A stretch of 64,000 nucleotides of DNA from the NCBI GenBank assembly GCA_015183035.1, contig JACZZP010000010.1:1798001-1862000 (forward strand), written 5' to 3'. Under the pieces are notes generated by a model. It had not been told where the DNA came from. It did not search any database and saw nothing but the letters and a program-made list of their open reading frames with translations. Source of the DNA: Meloidogyne chitwoodi. Taxonomy: Eukaryota > Nematoda > Chromadorea > Rhabditida > Meloidogynidae. The position numbers were made by a program, and so were the translations under genes. Positions 1-9,960 of this stretch are shown piece after piece (the stretch's first letter is position 1; each line of letters opens with the position of its first letter).

Positions 1-437
<437 letters not shown>

Positions 438-722
438 TTAAAATATAAAAAATAATTCATAGATTTTTTAATTTTGTGAATATTTTCTTTTCCATAATTT
501 TTGTAGTATTTCTATTTTTCTTGCCTTTATTAACAAAATCCTGCGATTATTATTTTAATATTAAAAAATATATATATTTTTACAATAAATTTTATTAAAA
601 AATGGTATTTAGGTTATGTATCTTTAAATATTAAATTTAAAAAAAATATATTTTAAGGTTAAAATGAATTAGAAAATAATGTTTCTTAATTTATGTAGAA
701 TTTCACAACAAAATTAACATAT

Positions 723-3700
723 TTATATTCTAGATTTAAGTTTGCTTGGATCAAGTATTTGTCTAAGCTTCATTGCTTTCTTAAAATCTCCATTAATTTT
801 TAATTTTCTTTGTAAAAATGCCTATAAAAAATATTTTAAAAAAATTAAAAAAAATCTTCACTAACTTGATCAGGTTTTAATTTTCCTTTAGCTAAATTAA
901 TTAAAACTTCATCATCCAATGAAAGTGTAACTTCTGGTTTACTCTCAGTTTTTTCAGAAAGTCCAATAAATGGTGGTGAACATTTTAAATCAACAATCCA
1001 TTCTCGTTTTTTAGAAGAATTAGAATTTGTTATTATAAATTTAAAACAAGAACCAATTTGTTTAATTAAATCTTCTTCCTAAATTAAAAATTAAAAATAA
1101 ATTTAATTTTAATTAATTATAATTTTGTTAATAATTTTAAAGAAAAGATTAATTATTTATCTCTCAATGTTTAAAAATAAATATAAGAATGATATACGGG
1201 ACCTATACATTTAGTCAAATAAAATTGCACGACATTTCGCCTCTACGGCAAAAAATCTACGCTTCGTTTACCCGACCCAGTTTTTTGCTGGTGGCACGAA
1301 ATGTCGTGCAATTTTGCTCGACGAAATGTCGGGACACGTAATATACTCTAGTATATTCTCATTTTTTTACCTTAACTGCTCTTTCTTTAATTTCATCAAA
1401 AATAACATCACTTTTAAATTTATCAATAATATTTTCATTATTATTGTCATCATTAATTTTAGCTAATTCAGGAAATCCAAGTTTATAAATAGCAACTACC
1501 CCTGCACCTCCAATCCCTACAAAATTTAATATAAAAATTAGAGAAATATTTATTAAAGTTATATAGTGAAGTGCGAACCATTTTCGGGTGAGGGTTTGCG
1601 ATCGGGGCGAAGTACAATCCTTGACCCTACAAATATTTTCAGGATTTTAATTTAAAAAAATAAAAGCAACGTCAAAGCAAAATAAAAATAAAAAAATGAA
1701 AAGCAACACTCTCCAAACGATTCACACTTTAAAAAAAACTAAAAAAAATAACAAAAATAAACCAATATTATGTTGAAGAGCGTAAATTGCATTATTTACT
1801 TGACGAGCTCCACATCTTTTTCTTAATTGATTACATAATTCTACTGCTTGAGCAATACCTAAATAAATAACTTGAGATTTTAAAAATATATTTTCCAAGC
1901 TTTATTTTTAAAAAAGATTAAAGGCTAAAATAAATAAATTAATTACAATGGCTAAGTAAAACTGATTTTAAAATTAAATTTTTATTTATTAAAATAATTA
2001 AATTTTATTTAAATTAACCTGTTGCTCCAATAGGATGTCCTTTACTAATTAAACCACCACTTGGATTAATTACCCATTTTCCTCCATAAGTATTATCTCC
2101 TTTATCAACTATTTCACCTGCCTTACCTTTAAATAAAAAAATATATTTTTATTTTTTAAAATTAACCAATAGGGCAAAGACCCAAAGCTTCATAAGTAAT
2201 TAATTCATTTGGAGCAAAACAATCATGTAATTCAATTACCTTTTTTTAAAAAATATTAAAATAATTAAAATAAAAATACTTGAATTTGTGAAGGATCAAC
2301 ACCAGTTTTAGAATAAAGACGTTCAGATATACGTTTAATAAGATCAAATCCAACCATTTTAATATTACTTTGTTCGGAAAAGACACTTGGCTCATCTTTT
2401 TTAATTTAATTAAAAATAAATAAATTAAATTAATTAATTATAATTTTAACCAGTTCCTAATTCAATTCCAACAATTTCAACAGCTTGGGGTTTTAAATGA
2501 GGATTTTGTTCAATAAATTTTTCACTACAAATAATAACAGCAGCAGCACCATCACTTGTAGGTGAACATTCAAATAAACCCATATAATCATATATCTTTT
2601 AATTTAATTTTTTTAATTAAAAAAATAATAAATTAAATTATTATTAAAAATAAATAAAAATAATTAAATAAAATTTATTTATTTACCTTTCTTGCATTAA
2701 CAACTTCATCTAAAGAAAATTGATGTTGAAATTGTGATTTTGTATTATGTACAGAATGTAAATGATTTTTCCAAGCAATTTTAGCAAAATGTTCTCTTGT
2801 TGTTCCTTTATTTAAAATTATTTTTTAAATATATTATTATTTTACCATATTTTTCCATATGTTCACGTCCAGCATTTCCAAACATTTGTGAAGTAATTGG
2901 AGCAGCTTGTAATCCATAAGTATCAGCCATTAATTGAATATGTTTTTCAACAGGTAAAGCACGGTCATCTAAATGTTCTGGAGAATTTTCTAAACTTCCA
3001 GGTTGCATCTTTTTTAAAAATTAAATAAATAAATTAATTAATATACCTTTTCAAATCCAACAGCAAGCATTAAATCAACATTGCCACTTTCAATAATTTG
3101 TTTACAAAGGAAAATACCACTAGAACCACTTGCACAAGCATTATTTAACTTTAAAAAAATTATTAAGAAAAAAATATTTAAAAAAAGAACATTAAAAATA
3201 GGAATGCCGGTAAGGCCAATTTCATATAATGCTCTCTGACCACAACAAGAACCTCCATACATATAAGAAGCAGTTGCTAAAAATATATTTATTTATTTAA
3301 TAAAAGTTTTTTTATGAATCTAATAAAATAATTAAAAGGTCTAATATTTCAAATTTTATTTAAATAAAAAAAATTAATATTACTTAATTAAAGAAAAACA
3401 AGACTAATAAACCTATTTTCATTTAATAATATTTAAAAATAATAATTTAATTATAAAAAAAATAAATTTAATATAACCTTGTTGAATTTGCTCATATTTT
3501 ACTCCAGCATCATTTAATGCTTCAATAACTAAAATAATTATTAAAAATTAAAATTATTTTTTAATAATTAATTTTATGTAAAAATATAACTCTTACCTGC
3601 TTCTTTAACCAATTCTGGATAATCTTTGCCAGATGTTAGTGGTTTTGTAAACTTTAAAAAATAATAATTATTATATATGTATTTAATAAAATAACCTTTG

Positions 3701-3927
3701 TCATTCCAACACCAACAATATAAACTTTTGGTCTTTTCGGAAGAACATAAACATTCTAAACAAGAAAATAAATTTTAATAGAAAATAAAATTATTTTTTA
3801 TTTTTAAGAGAAAAATTAAGACAAAATAAATTTAATAATTTTTGTATAATAAAAAATTAAGGAATTATTTTCTTTTTTTATTATTTAAACTTGCCTGATT
3901 CTGAACTGTTTGAGAATCTATTGTCAT
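723..3927 (-). CDS. Sterol carrier protein X: peroxisomal 3-oxoacyl-CoA thiolase fused to SCP2 domain
   Basis: Peroxisomal beta-oxidation thiolase acting on branched or long side chains, fused to an SCP2 lipid-binding domain. Sixteen exons on the minus strand (3895-3927, 3696-3755, 3597-3651, 3478-3528, 3191-3276, 3047-3148, 2846-3008, 2687-2805, 2451-2595, 2280-2395, 2167-2239, 2019-2126, 1763-1858, 1371-1516, 866-1078, 723-821) give 554 residues, close to the 547 of human SCPx. Key motifs: catalytic Cys in [19 protein letters not shown], active-site His in [11 protein letters not shown], and [13 protein letters not shown]. The final two exons code for the SCP2 domain (REWIVDLK, then [16 protein letters not shown]). 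The protein ends KLKSRI; -SRI is a weak variant of the PTS1 signal -SKL. The first intron starts with GC (GC-AG class). The intron at 3149-3190 is open in frame but is probably spliced, because the family lacks an insert there. Confidence 0.92.
1221..1315. repeat. Inverted repeat inside SCPx intron 14
   Basis: Perfect 19-bp arms (1221-1239 and 1297-1315; AAAATTGCACGACATTTCG and its complement) flank a 57-bp loop in the intron 1079-1370. The arms are much richer in GC than the surrounding intron and motif words such as CGACATTTCG recur just outside, suggesting a small non-autonomous element. No clear target duplication is visible. Confidence 0.6.
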
Positions 3928-4233
3928 CTTTTTTAGTTATAATTTAAAAAAATAATTTTAAAGTAAAAAATTTAATTGAGATTTTTTTAAATTTTTTATT
4001 TAAATTTTTGAATGATAAAATTATATGTATAAATTAAGAATAAATTTTATAAAAATTTTATCAAATATAATATTAAAAATATGTATAATAAATTAATTTA
4101 ATAAACACATGATAACAATTGAGTCCACCCACTAATTAATCAACAATTTCTATTGATCAATTTACCCAATAGATCAACTTTTCAAAAATAATAAATGGCA
4201 CATTTGGATGTTAGAATTAATGATTGAATCAAC
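3928..4233. other. Intergenic, SCPx upstream flank
   Basis: AT-rich spacer upstream of the SCPx start codon. It should hold the SCPx promoter, but no convincing TATA box or conserved motif is visible. It ends at the target duplication of the adjacent transposon. Confidence 0.5.
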
Positions 4234-4685
4234 AAAGACTTGGTAATACCAAGGTTGCGGCCCCCTATTTTTCACTTTTTTATTTTTTCCATTTTACCTT
4301 CATTTTTCCCTCTGCTCTACAATTTCCTGTACCGCCATGTTCCATATCTATGGTCTTTTTTCCTTTGATAGATATTCTACCTCCACATTTATGACAGGTT
4401 CGTTTTCCATGAAGAAGTCCAAGCTCTTTGAGCCATGCATCGAAATCGTTGTCGTTCAAACGTAGTTTTTCGTGTAGTGAAAGAGAGTTGAAATTTTTGT
4501 TCCATATTGATAAAATATTGATAAATGATAATTTGACTTCTTCCACATTTTTATACATATTATATACCAAAAATTAATCCTTCTTACTTGCCCGAAGTAA
4601 AAAGAGAGTGAAAAATGAAGGTAGAAAGGAAAAAAATAAAAAAGTGAAAAATAGGGGGCCGCAACCTTGGTATTACCAAAGACTT
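4234..4685. mobile_element. Merlin-like non-autonomous DNA transposon with perfect 8-bp target duplication
   Basis: An 8-bp duplication AAAGACTT (4234-4241 and 4678-4685) flanks an element of 436 bp (4242-4677). Its terminal inverted repeats are about 50 bp long and nearly perfect, beginning GGTAATACCAAGGTTGCGGC. An 8-bp duplication with termini starting GG fits the Merlin (IS1595/ISXO2-like) superfamily better than hAT, whose termini usually start CA. The body holds a short minus-strand reading frame with a zinc-ribbon-like pair of cysteines, probably the N-terminal stump of a transposase. The perfect duplication suggests a fairly recent insertion. Confidence 0.75.
4280..4570 (-). pseudogene. 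Truncated transposase N-terminus inside the Merlin-like element
   Basis: An open frame of 96 codons on the minus strand runs into the terminal repeat of the surrounding element. It contains WLKELGLLHGKRTCHKCGGR, a CxxC knuckle followed later by a lone Cys. This is the general layout of the zinc ribbon at the start of Merlin/ISXO2-type transposases. No catalytic DDE region is present, so it cannot code for an active transposase. The family call is from layout and the element's termini, not from an alignment. Confidence 0.5.
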
Positions 4686-5244
4686 TTATAACTTTAACAC
4701 TTAATCTCTAAAAGTTATGAATAAAGCAATTGGCTAGAAAGAGTGAAAAATTAAAAAGTTATTAATAGATTTGATCTAAAAGGTAAGTTTATCTATAGGA
4801 GTTGATCTATAGGGATGACCCGATCAATCTAATAAAGGAAATAAATTTATTCTAAAAAAATATTTTCTCTCAAAATGATGAAAAATATAAATTGAATGAG
4901 AAGAAATTAATGCAAATAAAATCAATATTAATATGTATGATAATAAAAATTTGACAAGTATAAAAAGTAAAAGTTAATTTTTAATGTTTTAATTCCTATA
5001 TTTTTATTTTCTCAAAAATTTAAACAAAAAACACTTTACACATTTATTTTATTCAAATATAATACACAAATAATATACATATAACGATTTTCAATCACAA
5101 TATTTATGTATACAAATATATATTAGATAAGGAAATTATAGCAAACAAATATCTATATAACCAAACAATAATACACAATATTTAGTATTTATTATAATAT
5201 GGGAGAGAAAATACTATATACATTTACAACAAAGGTAACATAAC
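4686..5244. other. Intergenic spacer
   Basis: AT-rich DNA between the transposon and the stop codon of the Lys-rich protein gene. It probably includes that gene's 3' UTR near 5040-5244. No reading frame or repeat of note is visible. Confidence 0.5.
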
Positions 5245-7161
5245 CTAAGGATTTGGAGCGGGAGGAGGAGGAATAGAATCAGGAAGGCCTGAAGACACAT
5301 TCTCATACAATCCACTCATCGTTCCAAGATTCAGAGGAGGAAGAGATTGCAGTGTTTCTGCAGTAGGTCCTCCCTCAACAGCAGCAGCGGGTTTCTCAGT
5401 TGGAGCAGCAGCAACGTTTTCAATTGGAGTAGAAGTTGGAGTGATCTAAATTTTAAAAAATTAAAAAATGAGTAGAAAAAATAAAGTTTTACCTCCGTCT
5501 TTGCAGGTTGACCTTTCTCTTCTTCCTTTTTAGGCAAAGCTGCTTCAGGTTTGGCGTCTTCTGGTTTGGCAGGTGTTTCCTTTTCTTCTTTCTTTTCTTC
5601 CTTCTTTTCTTCCGGCTTTTTGTTAGCCTCATCGATAGGAGCAGCAGCCTTCACTTCTTCCTTCTTTGGAGGCTCACCGCCCTTTTCACCTCCTTCAGGC
5701 TTTTTACCTTCAGTCTTCTCAGTTGACTTGGCTCCACTTTTTCGTTTGCTATGCCCCTCCTTCGTTCTACTTTTGGTCCTTTTGCTCGAAGAAACTTTAT
5801 CTGAAGCCTTTGTTCCACTCGTAGTTCTCTTGCTACTAGAAGCCTTCGTTTCAGCTGTAGTCCTCTTGCTACTAGAAGCTTTCGTTCCACTCGTAGTCCT
5901 CTTGCTCGAAGAAACTTTAGTCCCACTTTTGGTACGAACGCTTCGTTCGCTTCCTTCTAAAGATAAATAAATATTAAGGTTACAATACTTTTAAATTCCT
6001 TACTTTTCTTTTCCTTCTTGTCCTTCTTATCTCCCTTGTCATCAACAGCAGTCTTAGTGCCATCATCGGCCTTCGACTTTACAGCAGCATCACTTGACTT
6101 TGACTTCGTAGAAACTTCTTCCTTCGAGCCCTTTTTTCCTTTCTCCCGCTGACTTTTCTGCGTGCTGCTTGTCTTCTTTCCCTTCTCTCCTCCATCCTCA
6201 GTTGCACCTGAATGTTATCAAAATTATTTTAGCTTAATTTCGTTAGAATAATAATTTTGTTTTACCTTTTTTCTTATCGCCAGATTCCTTTTTCTTCTTA
6301 TCTCCCTTTTTTGGTGTTTCAGTAACGGTTGCTGTTCCTCCTTCTGTTTTCTTCTTTTCTTTAGAATGGTGCTTGCCGCGTTTACTTCCACCCTTCTTGG
6401 TCTCGCTAGGAGTAGTCGACTCAGAAGACTTTCCAGCTCCAGGCTTGGTCTTTTCGCCGCCTTCAGTCTTCTTTTTATCAGTTCCGCGCTTGCTCTTAGA
6501 CTTATCCTTATGACGAGAGCTGGGCGTCTTTTTAACACTAGCATCTTTAACTACAAAAATACTTATTAAAAAATAAAATAAAGCCGTAATCTAACCTTTT
6601 TTTGTTTCTCCTTTAGCATGTTTCTTTTTGGCTTCCTCTCCTTTAGCTGGAGTTTCAGTTGGAACAGGGCTTTTGCTATCCTTACGGCCTCCACGCTTTG
6701 ATGTTGACTTCTTTTTCGACGGTTTCTTCTCTTTCGTCTTTTCAGGCTTTGCTGGAGAAGGCTTTGCCGCTGGAGGAGGAGGCTCGGCAACTGTAGGTGT
6801 TTTCTCAGCATTCGTTGAAACATCAGGAGAGGTTGCAGAAGAGACCGAAGTAGGTGGAATAACTGAAAGAGGCTCAGGCGTTGGCGGAGGGAGTGGACGC
6901 TCATCCTCGACCACAATGCGCAATTCCTCTTCCTCATCTAGCATGTCCATTGTGTCGACTGATTTGGCGGCAGATGATCGTCTGCTTCGGCGAGAGCGCT
7001 TGCTTTTTGGCTTCGTCTCTACAGGCTCAACATTCTGGAAAAAATCAAAGAAATAATTTAAAAAAGTTATGTCACAAAAATATCACCTTTTCAGCTTGGC
7101 CTTGACTGAACATAAAGAATCCCGCAGCTAGCATCGCCAGAAGAAGCAAGAAGAAGAACAT
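5245..7161 (-). CDS. Secreted or membrane-anchored Lys/Ser/Thr/Glu-rich low-complexity protein
   Basis: Not a family I recognise. Six exons (7087-7161, 6596-7034, 6266-6550, 6004-6207, 5493-5956, 5245-5445) give 555 residues. The first exon codes for a strongly hydrophobic N-terminus (MFFFLLLLAMLAAGFFMFSQ), a signal peptide or anchor. The rest is disordered: an acidic patch (MLDEEEELRIVVEDE), a Pro-rich stretch, then long Lys-rich tracts. Near the middle (nt about 5766-5930) there is a tandem repeat of about 12 residues, four copies, of the form ASSSKRTTSGTK. A Lys/Glu tract follows, and a Pro-rich C-terminus ends PDSIPPPPAPNP. It is divergent from the SH2 kinase gene and shares its unusually high GC content. 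The many Ser/Thr next to basic residues make it a plausible kinase substrate, but that is only a guess from the neighbour. Confidence 0.8.
5766..5930 (-). repeat. Coding minisatellite of about 36 bp, four units
   Basis: Within exon 5 of the Lys-rich gene a unit of about 36 bp is repeated with small changes, giving the peptide series VSSSKRTTSGTK, ASSSKRTTAETK, ASSSKRTTSGTK and a diverged fourth unit. Frame is kept throughout, so the array is translated. Confidence 0.8.
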
Positions 7162-7233
7162 CCTTGGAACTTTGTTGTTTTTTTGAAGTTTTGTTGTTGA
7201 AGTGAAGATTTGATATTGTGTTGGATTTTTTTG

Positions 7234-7242
7234 CTTATATAG
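7234..7242 (-). promoter_or_regulatory. TATA box for the Lys-rich protein gene
   Basis: On the minus strand CTATATAAG lies about 73 nt upstream of the start codon at 7161. It is the only clear TATA-type motif on that strand in the 209-bp gap between the divergent genes. Confidence 0.6.
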
Positions 7243-7278
7243 TAAGGAGCTTTTATAGTTGGACTTGCTGAGTGTTAC

Positions 7279-7287
7279 TATAAAAAG
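7279..7287 (+). promoter_or_regulatory. TATA box for the SH2 tyrosine kinase gene
   Basis: TATAAAAAG lies 84 nt upstream of the kinase start codon at 7371. With the opposite-strand TATA box at 7234-7242 it makes a compact two-way promoter, suggesting that the two genes are expressed together. Confidence 0.6.
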
Positions 7288-7370
7288 AAGCCTTTTTGTC
7301 TCTCAAATAAGTTATTCAAAACTCACTTCACTGCACAACTAACAACGCACCTTCATTGCTCTGGTCTCCG

Positions 7371-8935
7371 ATGTCGAACGATGTTCTGTGGCGGCTACCA
7401 TACTATCATGGACTTGTGAGTTTTTTTTTAATATTTTCATTTTTTAAAATAAATTTTCCAATTTTCATTCAGTTGCCAAGAGAGGATGCCGTCGCAATGC
7501 TGAAGAAGGAAGGGGACTTCATCATTCGTACGAGCGAAGAGTTTGCTGGTGATGCTCGATCATTTGTTCTGTCAACGGTCTTTGAAGGAGTGGCGCGGCA
7601 TTATATCTTCAGGACGCAAAATGGACTCATCGCAATAGACTTCAAAGGGGAAAGAGGCTTCGGTACAATCCAAGAATTCGTGGATGCACATTTGAGAACA
7701 AGCACGCCTATATGCACGGTTGGAGAAAGACTTCCTTTTTGATCGTATGGTTTCTTTTTAGGACAGAAACGTTCTGCTCAAGCGCCCAATTGGAAGGCAT
7801 GAATGGGAGCTCTCCCACTCCGCCATCAAAAAGGGAGAGGAGCTGGGGAGTGGAGCATTTGGAGTCGTCAGAACCGGCATGTTCACAGGCGCCGACGGGA
7901 CAACCAAAAAAGTGGCGATCAAGGAGGCTACGCTGTCAAAGTGCACGAAGGACCAAATCAAGGAGTTTATGAACGAGGCCCGAGTCATGCGGCGATTCAA
8001 GCATCCAAATGTCATCTTTTGCTATGGTAAGTCCTTAATTATTGTTTAATTAAATAATATTTTATCCTTTTATTCACAGGCGTAGCTGTTGGACAAGAAC
8101 CGCTGATGATAGTCATGGATTTGGCGACAGAGGGCGCTCTGAAGGATCATCTACAGCGACAAAGAAGGAGCGTTCGGAGCAAACTTTATATGTGCCTCGG
8201 AGCTGCCTCTGGATTGAACCACGTGCATGAGCGGAATGTAGTCCACTGTGATATTGCTGCTAGAAACTGTTTATTCAGTGAGAATAGGGTGGGTTATAAC
8301 CTAAAATTAAAATTTAATTATTTTTAACTATTTTTAAAGGTCAAAATAGCCGACTTTGGCCTTGCCAGGGAGCTCGAGAACAATGAGAAGGCAATCAAGC
8401 TGGGAAAGGACCAAAGGCTGCCCATCAAGTGGCTAGCCCCAGAAACAATGATCGAGCGTGCCTGTACCAAGAAGTCGGACGTCTGGGCTTTTGGGGTGCT
8501 TTGCTGGGAAATTTTCGCCAATGGTGCTTCGCCATATGCAGGAGTAGGGAGCAACAATCTTGTTGCTAAAAAGGTGTGAGATTTTGCCTTAAAACCTTAA
8601 ATAATATTCTTTTTTAGATTATCAAAGGCGAACGACTGTTGTTTAGCGAGGATACTCCTGAGGAATTTGCCGAGCTGATCGTCAACTGTGTATGGAATGG
8701 CAACCCAGAAATTCGGTGCGGGATCCAACAGGCCATGACTTGGATGGACAGAAACGTAAAACGACTGGAGGGACAAGAGACGTCATCGGTGCACACAACG
8801 GCAGCGACAACAACAACAATTGAAAACAGCGAAAGAGGGGATAAAAGCAGCCGAAGATCTAAAAGCTCTGAAAGAAAGGACAGCAACAAGAACAGCCGAC
8901 GTTCGGAGAAAGGCAAGAAGTCTGGAAGAGGATGA
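7371..8935 (+). CDS. SH2-domain tyrosine kinase, nematode FER-like type, with basic C-terminal tail
   Basis: Cytoplasmic SH2-kinase of 438 residues in six exons (7371-7415, 7473-7718, 7762-8026, 8080-8288, 8340-8573, 8618-8935). The SH2 domain starts at about residue 11 ([15 protein letters not shown]) and keeps the phosphotyrosine-binding Arg in FIIRTS. The kinase domain has the glycine loop GSGAFGVV, the Lys in VAIKEA, the alpha-C Glu in [12 protein letters not shown] in IADFGLARE, and APE in LAPETM. The catalytic loop reads [10 protein letters not shown]: the usual HRD Arg is Cys, while the catalytic Asp and Asn remain. The tail after about residue 365 is Ser/Lys/Arg-rich. This small SH2-kinase layout without an F-BAR region is typical of the expanded nematode FER-like group, several of which (for example SPE-8) act in sperm; the role here is unknown. 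GC content is well above that of genes elsewhere in the window. Confidence 0.9.
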
Positions 8936-9960
8936 AAGATTCCCTGTGATAAAGTGATTCATAAATATGTATGTAAATTGTATTAATTGTAAGTTGTTGT
9001 AATTCACCTATTTTTTCTGTAAATTATTTTTGTATAGTAAATTTGTAAAGTGAGATAAAGTGTTAATATAATTTTTTGAAAGTTTTTTCCTTAGGTAGAA
9101 ATTTAGTTTTTTTAATCTTTCCTTTAGTTAATTTAAATGGGTAAAAAGAGTTTAAAAAAGTAAGTTTAGCCTTTCTAATTTTATTTTCAAATAAACCTTT
9201 GCTTTTTTTTGTTTCTCTCATTTTTTTATTCCTTTACAGATTTTTAATTTGTATTGGGTTTTACGCCTTTCCATTACCACTGAAGCTTTAGGTTGCTCTA
9301 ACCATATTCACTTGATTTATTCCAATGGGAAAGGGTTGAGGTGCAACCTGTGGATCTATGTAATAGTGTCGGCGTGGAAAGATCCTGTTTATGATTTAAT
9401 GAGATCCGAATGCCAAATATACTTTTTAAAATCTCAAATCGAGATCGTGCGATTTGTTGATCTCTTGTGTAAAAAAACGACAATGAAATAATTCATATTT
9501 TTTAATTTAATAAGGTTAGAAAAATTTAGTTAATCTTTATACCTTTATTAACGAAATATTATGAGATTATCCTTTTATTATAAAAAAAAATAATATTTTT
9601 ACAATAAAAGTATTAAAAATGGCACTTATGTATTTTTAAATATTAATGAGATTATTGTACAATATATAAAATAAAAAATTAAATTAATTAACCAATTTAA
9701 TTAATTATTAAATTAAAAATGAATTGGTTAATTATTTTTTTACAAAATTATTTCTAAATGAGTTTTCTGTAATAAAATTAAAGGAATAAATATATTTAAT
9801 TTACCCAAAATTGGGGTTTTTAAGTCTCTTTTCAAAATTAAAATATTTAAATAAAGCGAGGAAAAAACAGTTAGATATAGTAAAATATTCAGCAAAAAAT
9901 AATTACCAAAATAAAATCATAAAAATCCTCGCCTTTTTTAAATAAAATAATAAAAATTAA
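8936..9960. other. Intergenic spacer with a repeat shared with the first kilobase
   Basis: Contains the kinase 3' UTR, a moderately GC-richer stretch around 9250-9490 that reads open on both strands but matches nothing I know, and at about 9540-9655 a block that resembles 520-640 of this window (both contain CCTTTATTAAC and later TTTTTACAATAAA). No gene is supported. Confidence 0.5.

Noticed and set aside
3149..3190. A 14-residue coding insert in the SCPx thiolase
   Set aside because: The stretch is open in frame but has GT and AG ends, is T-rich, and interrupts the catalytic GIPI..N-NNAC segment, which has no insert in the family.
7371..8935. Horizontal transfer of the GC-rich kinase gene
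   Set aside because: The SH2-kinase layout is typical of nematode FER-like kinases and the introns are of nematode type; higher GC alone is not evidence for transfer.
9249..9491. Open frames on both strands in the spacer after the SH2 kinase
   Set aside because: Neither has recognisable domains or splice partners; overlapping open frames on both strands in a slightly GC-richer stretch are expected by chance.
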